Under the pieces are notes generated by a model that was given only the letters and a program-made list of their open reading frames with translations, made no database searches and was not told the origin of the DNA. Shown here in pieces: positions 8,336 through 16,174 of a stretch of 64,000 bases of DNA (positions are counted from its first letter, which is position 1; each line of letters opens with the position of its first letter). A program made the translations under genes and the position numbers. Origin of the DNA: Streptomyces iakyrus (GTDB taxonomy: Bacteria > Actinomycetota > Actinomycetes > Streptomycetales > Streptomycetaceae); the NCBI RefSeq assembly GCF_000717055.1, contig NZ_JNXI01000015.1:62001-126000 (forward strand), read 5' to 3'.

Positions 8336-11062
8336 GTGGCAGAGACAGCATCGAAGACGACCGACCAGACCTCCGGCGGCAGCCGGCCGCGACTGATGCT
8401 CATGGACGGGCACTCGCTGGCCTACCGCGCGTTCTTCGCGCTGCCCGCGGAGAACTTCACCACCGCGACGGGCCAGCCGACGAACGCGATCTACGGCTTC
8501 GCGTCGATGCTGGCCAACACGCTGCGCGACGAGGCGCCCACGCACTTCGCGGTCGCCTTCGACGTCTCCCGCAAGACCTGGCGGTCCCAGGAGTTCACGG
8601 AGTACAAGGCGAACCGCTCCAAGACCCCGGACGAGTTCAAGGGACAGGTCGAGCTGATCGGCGAGCTGCTGGACGCGATGGGCGCCCAGCGTTTCGCGGT
8701 GGACGGCTTCGAGGCGGACGACGTCATCGCCACGCTCGCCACCCAGGCCGAGGCCGAGGGCTTCGAGGTGCTGATCGTCACCGGCGACCGCGATTCGTTC
8801 CAGCTGGTCAGCGAGCACACCACGGTGCTGTACCCGACCAAGGGCGTCTCCGAGCTGACCCGCTTCACCCCGGAGAAGGTATTCGAGAAGTACGGGTTGA
8901 CGCCCGCGCAGTACCCCGACTTCGCGGCCCTGCGCGGTGACCCCTCCGACAACCTCCCCGGCATCCCCGGCGTCGGCGAGAAGACCGCCGCGAAGTGGAT
9001 CAACCAGTTCGGCTCCTTCGCCGAGCTCGTCGAGCGCGTCGACGAGGTCAAGGGCAAGGCCGGACAGAACCTCCGCGACCACCTGGAATCCGTCAAGCTC
9101 AACCGCCGACTCACCGAGCTGGAGCGCCGGGTCGAGCTCCCCAAGGTCGTCACCGACCTGGAGCGCGCGCCCTACGACCGCAAGGCCGTGGCGATGATCC
9201 TGGACACCCTGGAGATCAGGAACCCCTCGCTGCGCGAGCGCCTCTTCGCCGTCGACCCCGGGGCCGAGGAGGCCGAGACCACCCCGGTCAGCACCGAAGG
9301 CGTGGAGCTGGACGGCACGGTGCTCTCCACCGGCGAGCTGCCCGCCTGGCTCACCGAGCACGGCACCCAGCCCCTCGGCATCGCCACGGTCGACACCTGG
9401 GCGCTCGGCACCGGCTCGGTCGCCGAGGTCGCCCTCGCCGCGCCCGGCGGCCCCGCCGCCTGGTTCGACCCCTCCCAGCTGGACGAGGCCGACGAGAGGG
9501 CCTTCGCCACCTGGCTCGCCGACGCCGCCCGGCCCAAGATCCTCCACAACGCCAAGGGCGCCATGCGCGTCTTCGCCGAGCACGGCTGGAGCGTCGAGGG
9601 CGTCACCATGGACACCGCGCTCGCCGCCTACCTGGTCAAGCCGGGCCGCCGCTCCTTCGACCTGGACGCGCTGTCCCTGGAGTACCTGCACCGCGAGCTG
9701 ACCCCGGCCGCCGCGGCCGACGGCCAGCTCGCCTTCGGGGCGGACGACGGTGCCGAGGCCGAGGCCCTGATGATCCAGGCCCGTGCCGTCCTCGACCTGG
9801 GCCAGGCCTTCGAGAGCCGTCTGGAGGAGGTCGGCGCCGCCGACCTGCTGCGCGACATGGAGCTGCCCACGTCCGCGCTGCTCGCCCGCATGGAGCGGCA
9901 CGGCATCGCGGCCGACCGGCCCCACCTGGAGGCCATGGAGCAGATGTTCGCCGGCGCCGTCCAGCAGGCGGTGAAGGAGGCCCACGCGGCGGCCGGGCAC
10001 GAGTTCAACCTGGGCTCGCCCAAGCAGCTCCAGGAGGTCCTCTTCGGCGAGCTGGCCCTGCCCAAGACCAAGCGGACCAAGACCGGCTACACCACGGACG
10101 CCGACGCCCTGGCCTGGCTCGCCACGCAGACGGACAACGAGCTGCCGGTGATCATGCTGCGCCACCGCGAGCAGGCCAAGCTCCGCGTCACCGTCGAGGG
10201 CCTGATCAAGACGATCGCGACGGACGGCCGCATCCACACGACGTTCAACCAGACCGTCGCTGCCACGGGCCGTCTGTCCTCGACGGACCCGAACCTCCAG
10301 AACATCCCGGTCCGCACCGACGAGGGCCGGGCGATCCGCCGCGGCTTCGTCGTCGGCGAGGGCTTCGAGTCCCTCATGACGGCCGACTACAGCCAGATCG
10401 AACTGCGGGTGATGGCCCACCTCTCCGAGGACGCGGGCCTGATCGAGGCGTTCACCTCCGGCGAGGACCTGCACACCACGGCCGCCTCCCAGGTCTTCGC
10501 GGTCGAGCCGACCGCGGTCGACGCCGAGATGCGCCGCAAGATCAAGGCCATGTCGTACGGCCTGGCCTACGGGCTCTCGGCCTTCGGCCTGTCCCAGCAG
10601 CTGAACATCGAGGCGGCCGAGGCCCGCGCCCTGATGGACGCGTACTTCGAGCGGTTCGGCGGCGTACGGGACTATCTGCGCCGGGCGGTCGACGAGGCCC
10701 GGGCCACGGGCTACACGGCGACGCTCTTCGGGCGCCGCCGCTACCTGCCCGACCTCAACAGCGACAACCGCCAGCGCCGCGAGGCCGCCGAGCGGATGGC
10801 CCTGAACGCGCCGATCCAGGGCACCGCGGCCGACATCGTCAAGATCGCCATGCTCAAGGTCGACGACGCCCTGAAGGACGCCGGCCTGGCCTCCCGCATG
10901 CTCCTCCAGGTCCACGACGAAATCGTGCTGGAGATCGCCCCCGGGGAGCGGGCCGCCGCCGAGGAGCTGGTCCGCCGGCAGATGGCGAACGCCGTCGACC
11001 TCCGCGTCCCCCTGGGCGTCTCGGTGGGCGCGGGCCCGGACTGGGAGTCGGCGGCGCACTAG
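8336..11062 (+). CDS. polA: DNA polymerase I
   Basis: A 908-residue enzyme for gap filling, primer removal and repair synthesis. I start at GTG 8336 (VAETASK); the frame extends 24 codons upstream but without coding character. Residues about 15-310 are the 5'-3' exonuclease, with the helix-3-turn-helix GIPGVGEKTAAKWI. The middle region is a degenerate 3'-5' exonuclease in which the acidic DxE motif is absent (IATVDTWALG), as in other actinobacteria, so no proofreading is expected. The polymerase domain carries motif A DYSQIELRVMAHLS, motif B KIKAMSYGLAYG and motif C LQVHDEIVLE. Motif B has Tyr741 where E. coli and Taq have Phe. It stands alone. Confidence 0.97.
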   Translation: MAETASKTTDQTSGGSRPRLMLMDGHSLAYRAFFALPAENFTTATGQPTNAIYGFASMLANTLRDEAPTHFAVAFDVSRKTWRSQEFTEYKANRSKTPDEFKGQVELIGELLDAMGAQRFAVDGFEADDVIATLATQAEAEGFEVLIVTGDRDSFQLVSEHTTVLYPTKGVSELTRFTPEKVFEKYGLTPAQYPDFAALRGDPSDNLPGIPGVGEKTAAKWINQFGSFAELVERVDEVKGKAGQNLRDHLESVKLNRRLTELERRVELPKVVTDLERAPYDRKAVAMILDTLEIRNPSLRERLFAVDPGAEEAETTPVSTEGVELDGTVLSTGELPAWLTEHGTQPLGIATVDTWALGTGSVAEVALAAPGGPAAWFDPSQLDEADERAFATWLADAARPKILHNAKGAMRVFAEHGWSVEGVTMDTALAAYLVKPGRRSFDLDALSLEYLHRELTPAAAADGQLAFGADDGAEAEALMIQARAVLDLGQAFESRLEEVGAADLLRDMELPTSALLARMERHGIAADRPHLEAMEQMFAGAVQQAVKEAHAAAGHEFNLGSPKQLQEVLFGELALPKTKRTKTGYTTDADALAWLATQTDNELPVIMLRHREQAKLRVTVEGLIKTIATDGRIHTTFNQTVAATGRLSSTDPNLQNIPVRTDEGRAIRRGFVVGEGFESLMTADYSQIELRVMAHLSEDAGLIEAFTSGEDLHTTAASQVFAVEPTAVDAEMRRKIKAMSYGLAYGLSAFGLSQQLNIEAAEARALMDAYFERFGGVRDYLRRAVDEARATGYTATLFGRRRYLPDLNSDNRQRREAAERMALNAPIQGTAADIVKIAMLKVDDALKDAGLASRMLLQVHDEIVLEIAPGERAAAEELVRRQMANAVDLRVPLGVSVGAGPDWESAAH

Positions 11063-11322
11063 CCGGCCGGGCGGTCACCGGGCGGATCGCAGTGGTGGCC
11101 CGGGTGTGCGGGGGGTTTCCCGTCGGCCCGGGTCCCGTGCCGGCCGGGGGGCGCCTTCCGCCCGTCCGGAGTGCCGGAGTCCCCGGCCCCTGGGGTCACG
11201 CCCGCCCCGGGCGCCCCGGGCACCGGCTTACCCTGGTCACCCGCCCCGGCCCCCACTGAACCGTCACTCGCGTGGCCCCCGAGAAGGCGCCTCCGCCCAC
11301 CGCGCTCGCAAAGATGCGGGGC

Positions 11323-12012
11323 ATGGGTATACGCACGTTCCTCAGCCGCACGGCATCAGGCAGGGCATCAGGCGTGGGTCTGTCGCCGGTCCCGGCGTTC
11401 GAGGCCGCCGCGAGTACGGTTCGCGTCCCCGTCACTTTCACCTCGGCCCTGCGCCACGCGACGACGGACCTCCGGCAGCGCCTGTCCCACGGCCGACGGC
11501 GGCTCGGCGGCTCGGCCGGCACCGGTGCCCTGCCCGCCGCCACGGTCCTGGCCGGCGCAGACGCCCTTCCCGCCGCTCCCGTGCTCGTCGGCACCGACGC
11601 TCTGGCTGCGCTGACCGCTCTGGCCGCCACGGACGCTGCTCTGACGGGCGGCACCGAGGCTCTGTCAGCCCTGACCGGTCTCACCGGCACGGATGCTCTC
11701 GCTGCGCTCACGGGCCTCACCGGCACCGAGGCCCTGGCTGCCCTCGCCGCCGTCACCGGCAACGTACCCGCCGGAACCCGGCCCCGCTGCGCCCCCAAGG
11801 CCCCGGGCAAACCCTCCCGACCCTGGACCCGACTGGCCCGTGACTACCTGACCCTCGTCCTCACCCTGCTCCCGCGCCCCCGCCCCGCGCACACCACCAT
11901 CACCGTGTACATCACGACGGACAGCACGCTCAGCGAGCGGCCGGGCGGCTCGGCTCCGTCTCGGCGGCAGGGGCATGACCCGTGGGGACCGGAACCGGAC
12001 GCCGCGCCCTGA
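11323..12012 (+). CDS. Hypothetical protein with Ala/Leu/Thr/Gly tandem repeats
   Basis: A 229-residue open frame from ATG 11323 (MGIRTFLSRT); two upstream ATG/GTG codons are also in frame. I do not recognise a family. The N-terminal third is Ser/Ala/Arg-rich (VPVTFTSALRHATTDLRQRL). Residues about 75-147 are degenerate repeats of the type LTGLTGTDALAA, encoded by 30-36 bp DNA units. The C-terminal part has a basic, slightly hydrophobic segment ending in HTTITVYITTD. It runs 83 nt into the 3' end of the convergent DUF4184 gene, so the true end or the reality of the gene is uncertain. An antisense open frame covers the same repeats but looks less protein-like. Confidence 0.45.
   Translation: MGIRTFLSRTASGRASGVGLSPVPAFEAAASTVRVPVTFTSALRHATTDLRQRLSHGRRRLGGSAGTGALPAATVLAGADALPAAPVLVGTDALAALTALAATDAALTGGTEALSALTGLTGTDALAALTGLTGTEALAALAAVTGNVPAGTRPRCAPKAPGKPSRPWTRLARDYLTLVLTLLPRPRPAHTTITVYITTDSTLSERPGGSAPSRRQGHDPWGPEPDAAP
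11611..11742 (+). repeat. 30-36 bp degenerate coding tandem repeats
   Basis: Four consecutive units (11611-11640, 11641-11670, 11671-11706, 11707-11742) begin CTGACSG or CTCACGG and encode L-T-x-L-(T-G)-T-D/E-A-L-A-A. The last two are 36 bp and closely similar. Weaker copies continue upstream to about 11550. Confidence 0.7.
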
Positions 12013-12787
12013 CCCCCACGGCGTAGAGCAGCAGCGCCGGGACGAGTCCCGCGCCCGCGCCGAAGCACACCGTCGGAATGATCTCCCACGGCTTCGCCGC
12101 CGAGCCCCAGTACGCCCACCACCGCGACGCCCGCTGCACCGCCCCCGCCAGCGCGAAGCCGCCGATCAGGGCAGCGGCCGCCCACCGGTCGCGTACCGCG
12201 AGGACGGGGACCCCCACCGGCTCGCGTACGGGCGTCCGCCGCAGCGCACGCGCCACGAACAGGGCGATCACGACCGCGGCCACCGCCGAACCGCCGTACT
12301 GCAGGTACCAGTACAGCGGCGAGCCCGCCACCTCCCGGCCCAGCACCGGGAACAGCCGCATGCCCCACCGGTCGAGATGCGTGAACGCGTCCCACACCAC
12401 ATGGGTCAGCGCACCGAGCACCGCGGACACGTACCACCGCGCCACCAGCGGCGGACGCACCCGCTCGCGCGGCGCCCCGCACCGCAGCAGAGCCGCCACC
12501 CGCCCCTGCCGGGCCCGCGGCAGCAGCGCGACGAGCGGCTCACGCACCAGCAGCCACAGCCCCACCAGCGCCCAGGCGATGAGCACATCGACGGTGAAGA
12601 CCCCCGGGAGGGCGTGCGTGACGTCACCGAACTCCATCGCCCCGGACAGCGCACTCGCCGCGTAGTAGGTCATGTCGGGCGCGAAGGAACCCGCCACGAG
12701 CACGGCGGGCACCAGCGGGCCCCGGCCCGTGCCGTCGGTGCGTACGGCGGGCAGCACGGCTGCCGCATGGCTCAGCGTGAACGGCAA
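11930..12787 (-). CDS. DUF4184-family integral membrane protein
   Basis: A 285-residue protein. I choose the TTG at 12785-12787 because GAGGAG lies 5 nt upstream and it gives the conserved family start (L/M)PFTLSHAAAVLPAVR. Several membrane segments follow, with conserved polar motifs FAPDMTYY and THVVWDAFTHLDRWG that are typical of DUF4184 and recall metal-dependent hydrolase-like membrane proteins. Function is unknown. The frame is open nine codons further upstream. It is divergent from the transglycosylase gene; the 340-bp gap between them must hold both promoters. Its 3' end overlaps the preceding convergent open frame. Confidence 0.82.
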   Translation of the reverse strand: MPFTLSHAAAVLPAVRTDGTGRGPLVPAVLVAGSFAPDMTYYAASALSGAMEFGDVTHALPGVFTVDVLIAWALVGLWLLVREPLVALLPRARQGRVAALLRCGAPRERVRPPLVARWYVSAVLGALTHVVWDAFTHLDRWGMRLFPVLGREVAGSPLYWYLQYGGSAVAAVVIALFVARALRRTPVREPVGVPVLAVRDRWAAAALIGGFALAGAVQRASRWWAYWGSAAKPWEIIPTVCFGAGAGLVPALLLYAVGVRARRPVPVPTGHAPAAETEPSRPAAR

Positions 12788-13129
12788 CTCGGCTCCTCGC
12801 GACGGTCGTTGCACCGGGCTGGGACGCCCGGCGGCCAGTGGCCCAGTATGCGGGATGCCGCTCCGTCGACCACCTCACGCAGCACACATGACCAACTGGT
12901 GAAAAACGGTCACGAACGGGTGCCCGAGCAAAGGAAGTTGTCGTAGGGTCGCCAGAGTCGCCGCGCGGGGAGTGCGTCGATCACGTGAACGCGGTTAAGA
13001 GCAGGGCACGCAAGAGAACAGAGTTGTAGCCGTCGGAGGGCAACCCCTCGGGCGGTTGGATCGTCACAACAGGGCGAACACTGCAGACGTAGACCGGGCG
13101 CTCGGGCGTCCACGGGAGGGGTTCACTCT
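12788..13129. other. Divergent intergenic region between DUF4184 and transglycosylase genes
   Basis: 342 bases with no gene. It contains small palindromes (ACCAACTGGT at 12891-12900, TCACGTGA at 12981-12988) and a GGAGGGCAACCCCTC mini-hairpin near 13037. I compared it with the c-di-AMP (ydaO) riboswitch that precedes some Streptomyces cell-wall hydrolase genes and did not find its conserved core. Confidence 0.4.
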
Positions 13130-14872
13130 ATGGCGGCGCAATTCGGCAGGAGGCTGCGCAAGGGGGCGGCGACCACCGCCGTGGCCGCGGTTGCGGTCGC
13201 GGCCCTGTCCGCCTCCCAGGCTCCGGGTGTCAACGACCACGGCAGACAGACCGCCGCCGACGCCACCCCCTCACCCGAAGCGAGTGCCTCCGACGGCAGC
13301 GCCACCGGCAACTCGCCGTACTACACGGATCTGCCTCCGCTCAAGAGCCCGAACCCCTCACCGTCCACGGGCCCCGGCCCGGGCGGCACGGACGCCACGG
13401 AAGCCGGTATCCCCGCGACCGTCCTCGACGCCTACAAGAAGGCCGAGACGGCGCTGCGCGAAGCCAAGCCCGGCTGCAACCTGCCCTGGCAACTCCTCGC
13501 GGCCATCGGCCGGGTGGAGTCCGGACAGGCCCGCGGCGGCCGCGTCGACGCCGACGGCACCACCATCAAGAAGATCCTGGGGCCGCAGCTCGACGGCAAC
13601 GGCTTCGCCCTCATCAAGGACACCGACGACGGCGCGTACGACGGCAACAGCTCGTACGACCAGGCCGTCGGCCCCATGCAGTTCATCCCCTCCACCTGGG
13701 CCTGGGCCGGCCGCGACGGCAACGGCGACGGCAAGAAGGACCCCAACAACATCTATGACGCGGCGCTCGCCGCCGGCCACTACCTGTGCCGCAACAACTG
13801 GGACCTGTCCCAGCAGGGCGACCTCGACCGGGCGATCCTCAGCTACAACAACTCGCGGGAATACCTGAACCTCGTCATGAGGTGGCTGGAGTTCTACCGC
13901 AAGGGCACGCACGAGGTCCCGGACGGCGCGGGCACGCTGCCCGACAACCGCAGCGACGACGGCGCGAGCCCGACGCCCACCATCCCGGGCGCGACGGCCC
14001 CGGCCGGCTCGACGCCCAGGCCCGGCCCCAAGCCCGAGAAGCCCGAGACACCCCAGAAGCCCGGCGGTGGCGGCACGACGACGCCGAAGCCGCCCACCAC
14101 CCCGCCCGGCACGCCGTCCACGCCGCCCGCGACGACTCCCACCCCCACCGACACGGTGGACCACCTGGAGGACGCCGGAACCGCGAAGCTCACCGCCATG
14201 GCCGGCGACACGTTCGGCAAGCGGATCAGCACCCGCGCCGAGACGGAGGCCGGCAAGGCCGTCGCCAAGGTCAGGGTCCGCTTCACCATCGTCGGCGACA
14301 CGGACACCACCTTCACCGGCGGTGAGAGCGTGGCCACGGTCGCCACCAACGGCTCCGGAGTGGCCGTCGCGCCCGCCCTGCAGGCGGGGGAGAAGACCGG
14401 TGCCGTCACCGTCCGCGCCACCGTGGTGGGCCGTACCGTCCCGGGCCTCGACTACAAGGCCACCGTCACCGAGCGCGCCGCGGACACCCTCGTCCGCACC
14501 GGTGACGCCGCACTGACCTGCGCCCCAAGCGGCGAGTTCGCGAACCAGGTCGAGGTGAAGGCCACGTACGACGGCGCCGTCGCCGACGGTGTCGCGGCCA
14601 CCGCCACGCTGATCACATCGGCGGACGACGCGACCGCCAACGACAAGGGCCCCTACTTCAAGGACGCCGACGGCAAGACCCTCCGCACCCTCACGGGCCT
14701 GAAGACGGACGCCAAGGGCCTGCTGAAGCTGCCGAAGCTGTACGCGGACGACACGACGGGCACGTTCCTGCTGCGCATCACCACGGCCGGCGGAGCGACG
14801 CTCACCGTCGAACTGACCGTGGCGGCGGCCGAGACGTCCTCGCCGAGCGCTTCGGCGAGCCCGAGCGCGTAG
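13130..14872 (+). CDS. Secreted lytic transglycosylase with C-terminal Ig-like domains
   Basis: A 580-residue exported protein (signal: RRLRKGAATTAVAAVAVAAL). Residues about 90-260 form a lytic transglycosylase domain of the MltB/SLT2 type, with LPWQLLAAIGRVES giving catalytic Glu130 and YDQAVGPMQFIPSTWA as second signature. The enzyme would cleave the MurNAc-GlcNAc bond of peptidoglycan non-hydrolytically. A Pro/Thr-rich linker (about 280-345) is followed by two bacterial Ig-like repeats and a Ser/Ala-rich tail. The linker suggests anchoring or spacing in the wall. A clear terminator follows. START: ATG 13130 after GGGAGGGG. Confidence 0.92.
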   Translation: MAAQFGRRLRKGAATTAVAAVAVAALSASQAPGVNDHGRQTAADATPSPEASASDGSATGNSPYYTDLPPLKSPNPSPSTGPGPGGTDATEAGIPATVLDAYKKAETALREAKPGCNLPWQLLAAIGRVESGQARGGRVDADGTTIKKILGPQLDGNGFALIKDTDDGAYDGNSSYDQAVGPMQFIPSTWAWAGRDGNGDGKKDPNNIYDAALAAGHYLCRNNWDLSQQGDLDRAILSYNNSREYLNLVMRWLEFYRKGTHEVPDGAGTLPDNRSDDGASPTPTIPGATAPAGSTPRPGPKPEKPETPQKPGGGGTTTPKPPTTPPGTPSTPPATTPTPTDTVDHLEDAGTAKLTAMAGDTFGKRISTRAETEAGKAVAKVRVRFTIVGDTDTTFTGGESVATVATNGSGVAVAPALQAGEKTGAVTVRATVVGRTVPGLDYKATVTERAADTLVRTGDAALTCAPSGEFANQVEVKATYDGAVADGVAATATLITSADDATANDKGPYFKDADGKTLRTLTGLKTDAKGLLKLPKLYADDTTGTFLLRITTAGGATLTVELTVAAAETSSPSASASPSA

Positions 14873-14890
14873 CTCCCAGGTACGACAGGC

Positions 14891-14917
14891 GACGCCCCTC
14901 TTATAAGGAGGGGCGTC
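14891..14917 (+). terminator. Rho-independent terminator after the transglycosylase gene
   Basis: GACGCCCCTC (14891-14900) and GAGGGGCGTC (14908-14917) pair perfectly over 10 bp around a TTATAAG loop, followed by a short T-containing tract. It lies 19 nt after the stop codon. Confidence 0.85.
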
Positions 14918-15021
14918 GTTGTGCGTGCAACGTGTTCTCATCTCCGCCGTGCGTTGCTACGGTGCCGAGAAACCTGACGGAGTATCAGTTCTGTCCGTCA
15001 CGCCCCGTGGGGAGGCTCCGT

Positions 15022-15156
15022 ATGCGCGCCCTCATCGCCGCCGTCACCGGTCTCGCCGTCGCGTTCGCCGTGGTCCTGACGCTGACCACCCTCGGCACCC
15101 CCTCGGGCGGTACGTCCCCGAAGCCGCTGCTGACGACCGTGCCCGCACACCCCTGA
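15022..15156 (+). CDS. Small membrane/secreted peptide (SPW_0924-like)
   Basis: A 44-residue peptide from ATG 15022 behind GGGGAGG. It has one hydrophobic segment (MRALIAAVTGLAVAFAVVLTLT) and a short polar tail TSPKPLLTTVPAHP. I recall such short peptides next to DUF3068 genes in Streptomyces (named SPW_0924 family). It ends 25 nt before the DUF3068 start and is probably co-transcribed with it. Whether it is anchored or released cannot be decided. Confidence 0.7.
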   Translation: MRALIAAVTGLAVAFAVVLTLTTLGTPSGGTSPKPLLTTVPAHP

Positions 15157-15181
15157 CCGCCCGCCCGGGAGGGAGGCCGAG

Positions 15182-16174
15182 ATGCGCCGCAAGGCCGGCC
15201 TGGTCCTGCTCGCCCTCGCCGTGTTCTTCGCGGCCCTGTCCCCGCTGCTGCGCTGGTACGCCTTCCCGCGCCTCGCCAAGGTCCCCGCGAACCAGTACCA
15301 GGACATGGTCCTGGAGGCGAAGGACGCCACCCTCCTCGACTACGGCACCATGCGGGCGAAGAAGGTCCCCAAGGTCACCATCGTCCAGACCCTCAAGGGC
15401 AACGTGGAGGCCTCCGAGCGGATCGAGGAGTCGGCCGGGCGGGACGTCGTCGTCTGGGACGGCCTGTCCTACGTCGTCGGCCCCGACGGCAAGATGGTCT
15501 CCAAGATCCCCGAGCGCTACATCTTCGACGCCCACACCCAGGAACCCGTCCACGCCACCGGCGAGATGGTCGACGGCGATCCGGTGCGCCGCACGGGCAT
15601 CGAGTTCAAATGGCCCTTCCTGACGGAGAAACGGGCCTACGAGTACTTCGACGCCCAGGCCCGCGTCACCGCGCCCATCACCTACGAGGGCACCCGGGAC
15701 TTCCGCGGTCTGGAGGTCTACTACTTCGAGCAGACCATCCCCTGGACCAAGGTGAAGATCCCGAAGACCCTGCCCGTCGAGGGCCTCACCCCCGAGGCGG
15801 TGGCCGGGACCGGCACGACCCGCTGGTACACCACCGTCCGCAAGTTCTGGGTCGAACCCCTCACCGGCGCGCCCGTGTACGGAGAGGAGATCCACCGCGA
15901 GGAACTGCGCGGCGGCGCCCTCCTCGGCGACCGCGACAAGGTGACCGCGTTCGCCGGCCACGTGAAGATGCGCGAGGACTACATCGCGCACACCGTCGAC
16001 CTGGTGAAGTCCCAGCGCCTGCTCATCCTGCTGATGACGTCCTACCTGCCCTGGGGCTTCCTGACCCTCGGCGTCCTCCTGCTGGCCCTCGCGCTGTACC
16101 TGGAGGCGCGCAGCCGCCGCCCCTCGGGCCCGGTGCCCACGGCGGCCGAGAAACCGTCGTCGGTCAGCGCCTGA
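15182..16174 (+). CDS. DUF3068 membrane-anchored protein
   Basis: A 330-residue protein with a membrane segment at the N-terminus (RRKAGLVLLALAVFFAALSPLL) and a second near residues 280-308 (LLILLMTSYLPWGFLTLGVLLLALALYL), enclosing a large extracytoplasmic domain. The domain has the DUF3068 pattern (DGLSYVVGPDG, YYFEQTIPWTKV, WVEPLTGAPVYGEE). DUF3068 proteins are called PorA-like in mycolate actinobacteria, but in Streptomyces, which lacks a mycomembrane, the function is unknown. It follows the small peptide gene and its last 11 bases overlap the end of convergent hrpB. Confidence 0.88.
   Translation: MRRKAGLVLLALAVFFAALSPLLRWYAFPRLAKVPANQYQDMVLEAKDATLLDYGTMRAKKVPKVTIVQTLKGNVEASERIEESAGRDVVVWDGLSYVVGPDGKMVSKIPERYIFDAHTQEPVHATGEMVDGDPVRRTGIEFKWPFLTEKRAYEYFDAQARVTAPITYEGTRDFRGLEVYYFEQTIPWTKVKIPKTLPVEGLTPEAVAGTGTTRWYTTVRKFWVEPLTGAPVYGEEIHREELRGGALLGDRDKVTAFAGHVKMREDYIAHTVDLVKSQRLLILLMTSYLPWGFLTLGVLLLALALYLEARSRRPSGPVPTAAEKPSSVSA

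Noticed and set aside
11196..11810. Minus-strand frame rich in Ala/Arg/Val/Pro repeats
   Set aside because: Less protein-like than the plus frame and lacks a ribosome site; treated as antisense to the repeat protein.
12900..13129. Possible c-di-AMP riboswitch before the lytic transglycosylase gene
   Set aside because: The conserved core of the ydaO family was not recognisable; only position argues for it. A covariance-model search would decide.
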